Source: Salinicoccus sp. UBA3372 (GTDB lineage Bacteria > Bacillota > Bacilli > Staphylococcales > Salinicoccaceae). From it: a stretch of DNA of 6,338 nt. The stretch covers positions 1 through 6,338 of the forward strand of contig DEQG01000067.1 in the NCBI GenBank assembly GCA_002360325.1, given 5' to 3'. Positions 1 to 5,327 of the stretch are shown here, in pieces; position 1 is the first letter of the stretch, and each line of letters opens with the position of its first letter. The notes beneath the pieces were generated by a model that was given only the letters and a program-made list of their open reading frames with translations, was not told the origin of the DNA and did no database searches. A program made the position numbers and the translations under genes.

Positions 1-731
1 TATTCATTATCATCTTTATCTAAATCCCACTCATCCACGGTACCGCCGCCGACAGCGTCAAGAGCAATGTTCAACGCTTCTTCGGATGACATGTAATCCC
101 CGTCAAATTCGATGTTATTCGTATACTCACCGCCAGATTCATTCTCCTGGTCGATATCTGTCACTTCACCTGTCGCTGCATTGATTTCAATATCATATTC
201 AGAACCGTCGTAGTCCAGTTCAATTTCATAATCGTTGTCATCCTTGTCAAATTCCTTATCGGTCACGTCTCCGCCTCCGACTTCGTCTTTCGCGATCTGA
301 ACTGCTTTTTCCATACCGATTAAATCAGCATCTGTTTCTGTCGTGTTTTCTGACTGAGCCTTTTTTGTCTCTTCTCCGTCATCATCTTCACGGTCAATTT
401 CTTCCTCTGAGACGCTCAGGTCATCGGCGTTTATTTTCACTTCATATTCATCTTCGCCGTTTTCCATTTCAATCTCATAATAATAAGTGTTGTCGTCCTC
501 ATCAAGTTCCACTTCGGTCACAACACCGGCAAAACGTTCGCTTGCCGCATCAACCGCTTCCTGAACTGAATACTTGAACTCATTCGCCTCTTCAGTCTGC
601 ACAGTTGCAACACCGTTGTTATCCTCATCCGTCCATTCCAGATTTTCATCCGCACTCACCGTTGAACACGCGCCCAACACTAAAGCCGAAGCCAAGGTAC
701 CCGTCATTAAAGTATATTTATTTAATTTCAT
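1..731 (-). CDS. PepSY-repeat lipoprotein, C-terminus cut by window edge
   Basis: This is a secreted, membrane-anchored, strongly acidic protein; 243 codons are visible and the frame is still open at the left edge. The N-terminus is a lipoprotein signal: MKLNKY, a hydrophobic stretch, then lipobox LGAC with the lipidated Cys at residue 22. Three related units follow, at about 54-107, 138-193 and 215 onward. Each has a helix of the type EAVDAA / KAVQIA / EALNIA, a Gly-rich turn (GGG in units 2 and 3), then an acidic strand such as DKDDNDYEIELDYDG. This helix-plus-strands layout is that of PepSY domains, which in other proteins inhibit or modulate peptidases or signalling on the outer face of the membrane. 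An Asp/Glu-rich linker (about 108-135) separates units 1 and 2. The ATG is preceded by AAGGAGG (741-747) with 9-nt spacing, so the start is secure. The third unit is incomplete, so the total repeat number is unknown. The specific function cannot be read from the sequence. Such genes often lie near two-component systems, but none is visible here. Confidence 0.9.
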   Translation of the reverse strand, partial: MKLNKYTLMTGTLASALVLGACSTVSADENLEWTDEDNNGVATVQTEEANEFKYSVQEAVDAASERFAGVVTEVELDEDDNTYYYEIEMENGEDEYEVKINADDLSVSEEEIDREDDDGEETKKAQSENTTETDADLIGMEKAVQIAKDEVGGGDVTDKEFDKDDNDYEIELDYDGSEYDIEINAATGEVTDIDQENESGGEYTNNIEFDGDYMSSEEALNIALDAVGGGTVDEWDLDKDDNE

Positions 732-761
732 TTTCTAACTCCTCCTTGATATCTTACTTAT

Positions 762-767
762 ATAATA
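762..767 (-). promoter_or_regulatory. Candidate -10 element of the PepSY gene
   Basis: TATTAT reads on the minus strand, 15 nt upstream of the AAGGAGG ribosome binding site, and matches the -10 consensus TATAAT at five of six positions. The hexamer at -35 spacing (about 785-790, AACGGC) is a poor -35 box and is overlapped by the 11-bp repeat array. That arrangement is typical of promoters that need an activator. The assignment rests on position and base composition only. Confidence 0.45.
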
Positions 768-778
768 ACCAGCCAAAA

Positions 779-817
779 CTAAAGGCCGTTTAAAGTAAAA
801 TTAAAGAATGGTTAAAA
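779..817 (-). promoter_or_regulatory. Four-copy 11-bp-phased TTAAAG repeat, likely response-regulator operator
   Basis: On the plus strand the hexamers CTAAAG (779-784), TTAAAG (790-795), TTAAAG (801-806) and TTAAAA (812-817) start exactly 11 bp apart with unrelated 5-nt spacers. Read toward the PepSY gene this is YTTTAR-N5 repeated four times, ending beside the -35 position. Direct half-sites at 11-bp phase are the known geometry for OmpR/PhoB-family regulators, for example Bacillus PhoP (TTHACA-N5) and staphylococcal SaeR (GTTAA-N6-GTTAA). The regulator itself cannot be named. The regularity is seen directly in the sequence; the operator role is inferred. Confidence 0.6.
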
Positions 818-838
818 AATGAAAATTTCATTTTAACC
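810..838 (-). terminator. AT-rich inverted repeat at transporter 3' end, weak terminator candidate
   Basis: GGTT (810-813) and AACC (835-838) bracket A-rich and T-rich arms that can fold around a short AATTT-like loop, with a two-base bulge. The transporter stop codon (833-835) lies inside the stem, and the distal arm is part of the fourth 11-bp repeat. The stem has almost no G-C pairs, and the U-run is within the arm rather than after it. Termination would therefore be inefficient, and read-through into the PepSY gene is plausible. Confidence 0.3.
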
Positions 839-2035
839 GGAGACCGTTTCTCTGCTTTTCAGCCTGATTGCCACTGTAACGAGTACGAAACAAAGAATTG
901 CGGCCACCAGATTTACAAAGACCACTCCCGGCCAGTGATGGCTGACCCAGAACAGGCCGGCAAGTGTACCGAGCAGAGAGGCGCCGACATAATAGAAAAA
1001 CAGATAAAGCGAGGAGGCCTGGGCTTTATTCTTCCGTGCATTCCTGCCGACAAGCCCGCTTACTACAGAGTGACTTGCAAAGAATCCGTAAACGAACAGG
1101 GATAATCCGAGTATGATCGTCAGAACATTTTGAATGAACAATATCAATATACCTGTTGTCAGTATAGACAATCCGAGATAAAGCACTTTTTCCTGCCCGA
1201 GGCGGACTACCAGACTGCCGTTGACAGTCGAGCTCACAGTACCGATCAGTAAGATGAGGAATATCCAGCTGACGATCGACTGGTTGATGTTGAACGGGTC
1301 TCCTAAGAGGACGAACGTCACGTAGCTGAACAGTGCGATATTCATTCCCATCAATAAAAACCCGACACCGAAGAGACTGACCAGCACAGGATTTTTCATG
1401 TGACCGATAAGTGTTCCGAGCAGTGAACCGGCAGACAGTTTTTGTGCCCTGAAATTTCGTGAAGGATTCAACAGCTTCCAAAATATGATTGTTGCGATGA
1501 CACTGATCAGGCCGATGCTTAAAAAAGCGATCTGCCAATTGAACACATCCACCATCAGCCCGGAGAAGACACGTCCGAATACCGCACCGAGCGAATTGCC
1601 GCTTATGTAAAGCCCCATCATGAGCGGCATACTGCGGGGATGGATTTCCTCATTGATATAAGCCATTGCTATTGAAGGCACACCGGCGAGGACGATTCCC
1701 TGCAGCGTTCTTAAAATTAACAGCATTGTGAAACTTTCGCCACTTAACGGTGTGAGGACACAAAGCAGTGACGCTGCAAACATGGATCCCACCATTATTT
1801 GTTTTCTCCCGACCACTTCTGAAATCGAGCCGAAAATGAGCATGCTGACTGCTAAAGCAAGCGTCGTTAATGTCAGAGAAAGACTCGAAGTTGCAGGTGT
1901 GACGTTGAATGACTCACTGAATTCAGGCATGAGCGGCTGTGCAGTGTACAAAATTGCAAAAGTATTAAAACCGGCGGCAAAAAAAGCGATAGACACCTTA
2001 TTGAATGCCGGCGTCCCCTTTTCTATAAAATCCAT
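833..2035 (-). CDS. YnfM-like MFS efflux transporter
   Basis: This is a 400-residue, 12-helix major facilitator superfamily protein of the inner membrane, probably a proton-coupled exporter; its substrate is unknown. The loop between helices 2 and 3 carries motif A as GSISEVVGRK (about 69-78), with Glu replacing the usual Asp. RTLQG (about 109-113) matches motif B. GNSLGAVFG (about 146-154) resembles the antiporter motif C. The segments EEIHP, GLYISGNS and the N-terminal FAAGF...LYTAQPL strongly recall E. coli YnfM and its relatives. A longer start at 2050 (MEMLLMDF) has no ribosome binding site. GGAG at 2045-2048 sits 9 nt before the ATG at 2035, so MDFIEKG is preferred. Transcription reads away from the small lipoprotein and toward the PepSY gene, which starts about 100 bp downstream. 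The family call is firm; the transported compound is not. Confidence 0.93.
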   Translation of the reverse strand: MDFIEKGTPAFNKVSIAFFAAGFNTFAILYTAQPLMPEFSESFNVTPATSSLSLTLTTLALAVSMLIFGSISEVVGRKQIMVGSMFAASLLCVLTPLSGESFTMLLILRTLQGIVLAGVPSIAMAYINEEIHPRSMPLMMGLYISGNSLGAVFGRVFSGLMVDVFNWQIAFLSIGLISVIATIIFWKLLNPSRNFRAQKLSAGSLLGTLIGHMKNPVLVSLFGVGFLLMGMNIALFSYVTFVLLGDPFNINQSIVSWIFLILLIGTVSSTVNGSLVVRLGQEKVLYLGLSILTTGILILFIQNVLTIILGLSLFVYGFFASHSVVSGLVGRNARKNKAQASSLYLFFYYVGASLLGTLAGLFWVSHHWPGVVFVNLVAAILCFVLVTVAIRLKSRETVSG

Positions 2036-2044
2036 TAGCAGCAT

Positions 2045-2048
2045 CTCC
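2045..2048 (-). promoter_or_regulatory. GGAG ribosome binding site that sets the transporter start
   Basis: GGAG on the minus strand overlaps the upstream in-frame ATG (2048-2050) and lies 9 nt before the ATG at 2033-2035. No purine-rich site precedes the upstream ATG; the sequence there is AGAATACTA. The shorter reading is therefore preferred by five codons. Confidence 0.55.
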
Positions 2049-2063
2049 ATTAGTATTCTATTA

Positions 2064-2069
2064 ATTATA
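2064..2069 (-). promoter_or_regulatory. Candidate -10 element of the transporter gene
   Basis: A perfect TATAAT occurs on the minus strand, 29 nt upstream of the preferred transporter start. No good -35 box lies 16-18 bp upstream; that area reads ATAAAA or similar. The promoter may be weak or activator-dependent. Confidence 0.5.
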
Positions 2070-2106
2070 ATGCTACCACTACAGACTTTTATAGTAAATT
2101 ACAGTC

Positions 2107-2125
2107 GCCCGACACATGCCCGACA
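2107..2125. repeat. Paired GCCCGACA direct repeat, 11-bp period
   Basis: GCCCGACA occurs at 2107-2114 and again at 2118-2125, separated by CAT, so the copies are in phase on one DNA face. The pair lies about 40-60 bp upstream of the transporter -10 and stands out as GC-rich within an AT-rich intergenic region. It could be an activator or repressor site for the transporter. No regulator is identifiable and chance is not excluded. Confidence 0.4.
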
Positions 2126-2227
2126 TCGATTTTACGCCATGAAGTATTTGTTAAAATCCGATTAAAAAACCAATGATTTTGATTTTTCAAAATATTCTCT
2201 TTATGTTTATTTCAGTTTATGAGATAA

Positions 2228-2256
2228 TTGACAGTAAGTTGACAAACGTTTATGAA
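2228..2256 (+). promoter_or_regulatory. SigA-type promoter of the small lipoprotein gene
   Basis: A consensus -35 TTGACA (2228-2233) is followed by a 17-bp spacer and TATGAA (2251-2256), which matches the -10 consensus at four of six positions. This would start transcription around 2263, just ahead of the ribosome binding site at 2274-2281. A second TTGACA at 2239-2244 lies exactly 11 bp downstream and has no -10 at usable spacing. Confidence 0.55.
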
Positions 2257-2287
2257 TTATAGCAGGTGATGGGAAAGGAGGAACATG

Positions 2288-2749
2288 ATGATTCGCGTTT
2301 CCTGGGGAATGCTGGTTTTCCTGGTCACCATCATTCTTACAGGCTGTAGCAGTGATGATGATTTCAACGGCCGTACGTTCACGATTGTTGACGCTTCAAC
2401 TCTTATTGAAACAAAAGAACAGGGAGCTGTACAGGAAGATGCCAGAAGAGTTTTATTGTCACTCACATTCGATTCAGGAGAAGTCACCACTAATTCGAAT
2501 CAGAATTTAACCGGGGAGTATGAAACGATTGAAGACCGGCTGGAAGTTACTTTAAACGATGACAAAGGGGATATCACTTTAATCTTTTCAGACCTGACAT
2601 CAAGCGTTGAGAAGAACGTCAAATATACTGCCGAAATTTCAGATATAGATTATTCTTTAAGCGGCACAGACGAACTTGCTCAATTGGAATTCATCGTTTC
2701 AGACAATACTGAGGGTATGATGGTCTCTTTTGAAGAGAACACCGATTGA
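2288..2749 (+). CDS. Small predicted lipoprotein, function unknown
   Basis: This is a 153-residue protein expected on the outer face of the membrane. Residues 1-20 are a lipoprotein signal: Arg near the N-terminus, a hydrophobic core, and lipobox LTGC with lipidated Cys20, followed by the acidic tether SSDDD. The rest is acidic and reads as alternating beta strands: GRTFTI, VLLSLTFDSGEVTT, LTGEYETIEDRLEVTL, DITLIFSDL, YTAEI and LEFIVSD. That pattern resembles small lipocalin-like or other beta-barrel lipoprotein domains. I recognise no named family and infer no ligand. AAAGGAGG (2274-2281) precedes two adjacent ATGs. The second (2288) has 6-nt spacing, while the first (2285) has only 3 nt, so 2288 is preferred by one codon. 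It appears monocistronic, with its own promoter and a strong terminator 6 bp after the stop. Confidence 0.85.
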   Translation: MIRVSWGMLVFLVTIILTGCSSDDDFNGRTFTIVDASTLIETKEQGAVQEDARRVLLSLTFDSGEVTTNSNQNLTGEYETIEDRLEVTLNDDKGDITLIFSDLTSSVEKNVKYTAEISDIDYSLSGTDELAQLEFIVSDNTEGMMVSFEENTD

Positions 2750-2755
2750 CAATGG

Positions 2756-2783
2756 AAAAACGACCTCATCCGAGGTCGTTTTT
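2756..2783. terminator. Bidirectional intrinsic terminator
   Basis: A perfect 12-bp stem pairs 2756-2767 (AAAAACGACCTC) with 2772-2783, closed by the tetraloop ATCC. It has a five-T tail on the plus strand and, by symmetry, a T-run on the minus strand. It lies 6 bp after the lipoprotein stop and 26 bp beyond the stop of the convergent minus-strand gene. It can therefore end transcription from both sides. Confidence 0.92.
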
Positions 2784-2809
2784 AACGTGCGGCTTCAAAC
2801 GCCATACAT

Positions 2810-3340
2810 TTACCTTTCCATCTTCCAATTCAATTTGAACCGGACATTCAGCACAGTGCCCGAATCCACAAATGTAATCGCACTCTGAGTTTTTCCTGCC
2901 AGATAATGGCTCAAAATATGCTCGCATCGTCTGATTGTGCTGTTTTCGACCTTTCCGTCCGAGCCGGATCCGCTGCCGAGTTCCAGCGGTTTGAATATGT
3001 ACGGCGACTCTTCATATTCATAAAGATCCATATTCTCTGAGTTCCATGAACAGTCCAGATAGAAAGTCTGGTGGTCTGCACAAATCAGATCTTCATATAA
3101 TTGTTCTGAAATCTCAATTTTACGGTATGATTTTATGCCATCCTCTTCATTGCATAAAGTCACAAAAAATTTATCATTCTCTATTTCTATCGATGATGAT
3201 TTCAAATTTTTTATCTCTGAATAATCATCACCTCTGATGCCTTCGAGCAAAGCTCTGTAAATTGCGATATCAGAATCATTTTCGACTGTTAATACGAAGT
3301 TATTAAAGTCATCTAAATGATATTTATAACTTTTATTCAT
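2810..3340 (-). CDS. Hypothetical soluble protein, no recognised family
   Basis: This is a 176-residue protein with no signal peptide or membrane segment, so probably cytoplasmic. The N-terminal half (about 1-110) is acidic and rich in aromatic residues. Its likely strands include YKYHL, NFVLTVEN, KFFVTLCNEE and YRKIEIS. A flexible GSGSGSDG stretch follows at about residues 124-131. The more basic C-terminal part has a helix-like STIRRCEHILSHYL and a strand TVLNVRFKLNW. Four cysteines are spread along it. I recognise no catalytic motif. GGAGG (3353-3357) lies 12 nt before the ATG at 3340 and 9 nt before an in-frame TTG at 3343, so either could start. The upstream ATG at 3364 lacks a good site and would place GGAGG inside the gene. 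The N-terminal coding half is clearly more AT-rich than the region around the linker. It has its own candidate promoter and is flanked by terminators, so it is a lone gene. Confidence 0.75.
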   Translation of the reverse strand: MNKSYKYHLDDFNNFVLTVENDSDIAIYRALLEGIRGDDYSEIKNLKSSSIEIENDKFFVTLCNEEDGIKSYRKIEISEQLYEDLICADHQTFYLDCSWNSENMDLYEYEESPYIFKPLELGSGSGSDGKVENSTIRRCEHILSHYLAGKTQSAITFVDSGTVLNVRFKLNWKMER

Positions 3341-3383
3341 CAAAATTCTGATCCTCCGTAACATTTTATTTCTACCACCATAT

Positions 3384-3389
3384 ATTATA
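3384..3389 (-). promoter_or_regulatory. Candidate -10 element of the hypothetical gene
   Basis: TATAAT on the minus strand lies 27 nt upstream of the GGAGG site, in a very AT-rich stretch. At 17-bp spacing the -35 region reads TATAAA (3407-3412), which is poor. That region overlaps the 10-bp palindrome ATACATGTAT (3410-3419). Random TATAAT matches are likely in such AT-rich DNA. Confidence 0.35.
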
Positions 3390-3409
3390 TATTAATTCAC
3401 CATAATTTT

Positions 3410-3427
3410 ATACATGTATGTATGTAT
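3410..3427. repeat. ATGT tandem repeat fused to an ATACATGTAT palindrome
   Basis: Three and a half copies of ATGT (3414-3427) overlap the perfect palindrome ATACATGTAT (3410-3419). The element sits just upstream of the candidate -10 of the hypothetical gene, between it and the peptidase terminator. It could be an operator or a short slippage-prone repeat. No function is shown. Confidence 0.4.
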
Positions 3428-3446
3428 TTCACGGATTTATCACAAT

Positions 3447-3476
3447 AAAAAACCGCCGCCCGCAGCGGGTGACGGC
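3447..3476 (-). terminator. Intrinsic terminator of the M24 peptidase gene
   Basis: On the minus strand GCCG, a three-base TCA bulge, CCCG, loop CTG, CGGG and CGGC form a GC-rich stem (3455-3476). It is followed after GG by a six-T run (3447-3452). It lies 19 bp past the peptidase stop codon and isolates that gene from the downstream hypothetical gene. The plus strand has only a short T-run after the stem, so action is mainly on the minus strand. Confidence 0.85.
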
Positions 3477-3495
3477 ATTTTATCATGGTGAACAA

Positions 3496-4599
3496 CTATT
3501 TGTTCAATATTATCTCATCTATCTCTTTTGGGAATTTGTTGAAGTTGTGTGTTTCCTCTCCGATATATAAAGCATCTTCGATTCTTACACCGCCGAAGCC
3601 AGGCTGGTAGATTCCCGGTTCCACCGTTACGACATGACCCATTTTGAGCTCTTCTTTGTTTTCACTGTCGAGGGAAGGCTGTTCGTGCAGGCCATAACCC
3701 AGTCCATGGCCGATTCTATGCGTGAAAAACTCACCGTAACCTGAATCATTGATAACATCTCTCGCCTGTTTATCGACGATATTCATTGCTGTGCCGTGAA
3801 CTGCTGCTTCAATGCCTGCCAGGTTGGCTTCATATACCGCGTTGTAAACATCTCTCTGCTCATCCGTCGGTTCTCCGATGATGAAGGTGCGTGTCATATC
3901 TGACACATATCGGGACTCGGAGATGATGCCGAAATCGATCAGCAGATAATCACCATGCTGCACTTCGGTATCTCCCGAAGAACCGTGCGGCAGTGCCGAG
4001 TTTTCGCCGGTCAGTACGAGCGGACCGAACGAAACATCCATCGCTCCGTATGACTTCAGCTTTCCGACAAGATAATCTGCGATTTCCTTTTCAGTTTTGC
4101 CGATGACGCCCTCCTCTTTTAAATCGAACAGCGCTTTTTCTGTAATGTCCACCGCTTCCTGCAGATGTTCCTTGTCTTCTTCATTTTTAATGCCCCGCAG
4201 TGCATTGACCTCGTTATCTACAGTACGGATGCTGTCGGCAGAGTATTCTTCCCGCAGTTTCATATAGCGGTCATATATAAGGTGTCCGCCTTCAATCCCT
4301 ATGGATTTGTCCTGTCCCTGGCCGATCTGTTCAAATAACAGTCTGAAAGGATCTTCGCCGTCCCTGTGCGCCAGATGATTGACGACTGTTGCCGTATCAT
4401 TGACGATTTCCTGGTCCAGAGCCGGATACATCATCGTCGTTTCCTCTGACTCGGCATCTATGATCAGCGCGAGCAGCCTTTCATGAGGGTCTATGAAACA
4501 TCCCGTAAAATAAAAAATATTAATCGGATCTGTGAGTATGACCGTATCAACGTTTACGCTTTTGACCAGTTTCGAAACTCTTTCTTTAAAAATTGACAT
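3496..4599 (-). CDS. M24B metallopeptidase, Xaa-Pro aminopeptidase/dipeptidase
   Basis: This is a 367-residue cytoplasmic peptidase predicted to remove an N-terminal residue ahead of proline, using two metal ions (usually Mn or Co). The N-terminal creatinase-like domain (about 1-125) has the typical NIFYFTG...PHERLLAL start. The C-terminal pita-bread domain has all five metal ligands: Asp222 in LLIDFG, Asp234 in SDMTRT, His298 in IGHGLG, Glu327 in VEPGIY and Glu341 in RIED. The conserved substrate-site histidines are also present: His205 in ALPHG and His305 in GLHEQ. The length fits the short bacterial YpdF/PepQ-like and staphylococcal proteins. A start at 4611 (MKIL) has AAAGG abutting the ATG. 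The ATG at 4599 (MSIFKER) sits 12 nt after it and fits the family N-terminus better, so it is preferred. It is divergent from the membrane-protein gene and ends at a strong terminator. Whether it prefers dipeptides or longer peptides cannot be told from motifs. Confidence 0.93.
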   Translation of the reverse strand: MSIFKERVSKLVKSVNVDTVILTDPINIFYFTGCFIDPHERLLALIIDAESEETTMMYPALDQEIVNDTATVVNHLAHRDGEDPFRLLFEQIGQGQDKSIGIEGGHLIYDRYMKLREEYSADSIRTVDNEVNALRGIKNEEDKEHLQEAVDITEKALFDLKEEGVIGKTEKEIADYLVGKLKSYGAMDVSFGPLVLTGENSALPHGSSGDTEVQHGDYLLIDFGIISESRYVSDMTRTFIIGEPTDEQRDVYNAVYEANLAGIEAAVHGTAMNIVDKQARDVINDSGYGEFFTHRIGHGLGYGLHEQPSLDSENKEELKMGHVVTVEPGIYQPGFGGVRIEDALYIGEETHNFNKFPKEIDEIILNK

Positions 4600-4708
4600 C
4601 AATATTTTCATCCTTTACTTTATCTTTTGATAAGTGTTCCTTATTCATATTTAAAACAATTTCATGTTATCATTGTAGAATAATGTTACTAATGAACGGT
4701 GATAATAA

Positions 4709-5311
4709 ATGAAGCGTTTTTATCAAGTACTCAACAATCTGCATTTTAAAATAAATGACAGTTTTAAACTTCCATTTCTGTTCTCATCCGCACTCCTGAC
4801 CGCCTATATTTTAATCGTCGGTTTCAGCGGCTTTTTGATCGGTTACGACCTTCTCGGGGAAAGCAGCTCTTCTGTGACAGACAACCTGCCCGTATTGTTT
4901 TTAAGAATGACACTGATCATTCTGTTTGTTAACTTTAATATTCTGTTCCTGTATTTACTGATCAGGTGGTTCAGACATAAAAGGCTGCCGCTCCGGGTAA
5001 TCTATTCCTATTATGCTGTTTTCAGCACTTTCTTGTTCCTGATATCCATCATACTGTTTATCAGTATTTTATTATCGTACTATGTTTTTGGCATACAGAT
5101 CGATTACCTGGTGCTGTTCTTCGGACTGACAGTGCTGGTCATCCTCACTGCTGCCAATCTTTATCCGGCATACTTTCTCGTCCTTGCCTTAAAAGATGAG
5201 CCGGTGGATATTTTCTGGGCAATCATCCTGTGCATTCTCGGCATCCACACCTTCAGCTTCATTCTGTTCACCATCTGGAACAGAATCCATATCGTCCAGC
5301 TGTGGCTGTAA
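4709..5311 (+). CDS. Five-helix integral membrane protein, function unknown
   Basis: This is a 200-residue, very hydrophobic protein with predicted membrane segments at about 22-46, 61-87, 97-127, 132-160 and 167-190. The N-terminus is basic (MKRF...HFK), and WFRHKRLPLR between helices 2 and 3 is a positive loop, which suggests both are cytoplasmic. The loop with ESSSSVTDN would then be outside. No charged residues suited to transport or catalysis stand out inside the helices. The five-helix layout is loosely like Yip1-type or small permease-like proteins, but I recognise no family. The start is supported by GGTGA (4698-4702) with 6-nt spacing. It is divergent from the M24 peptidase with about 110 bp between starts. 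TAGAAT at 4676-4681 is the best -10 candidate but has no good -35. It converges on the S9 peptidase gene with a 16-bp gap and no visible terminator. Confidence 0.82.
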   Translation: MKRFYQVLNNLHFKINDSFKLPFLFSSALLTAYILIVGFSGFLIGYDLLGESSSSVTDNLPVLFLRMTLIILFVNFNILFLYLLIRWFRHKRLPLRVIYSYYAVFSTFLFLISIILFISILLSYYVFGIQIDYLVLFFGLTVLVILTAANLYPAYFLVLALKDEPVDIFWAIILCILGIHTFSFILFTIWNRIHIVQLWL

Positions 5312-5327
5312 ATACCATTGAAAGATC

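Noticed and set aside
365..793. Plus-strand reading frames of 70 and 62 codons
   Set aside because: They are antisense to the PepSY lipoprotein and its promoter, lack ribosome binding sites and have low-complexity His/Pro/Arg-rich translations.
1026..1538. A 170-codon minus-strand frame within the transporter
   Set aside because: It lies in another frame of a clear MFS coding sequence, and its Arg/Cys/His-rich translation has no membrane or domain character.
1728..2165. A 145-codon plus-strand frame antisense to the transporter start
   Set aside because: It mirrors the coding bias of the transporter, has no ribosome binding site, and runs through the transporter promoter.
2257..2490. Minus-strand frame antisense to the small lipoprotein
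   Set aside because: The plus-strand lipoprotein has a signal peptide, lipobox and strong ribosome binding site, and this frame has none of these.
4620..4633. TTATC-TTTT-GATAA inverted repeat in the peptidase leader
   Set aside because: A five-pair AT-rich stem is too short and weak to call an operator or terminator without conservation data.
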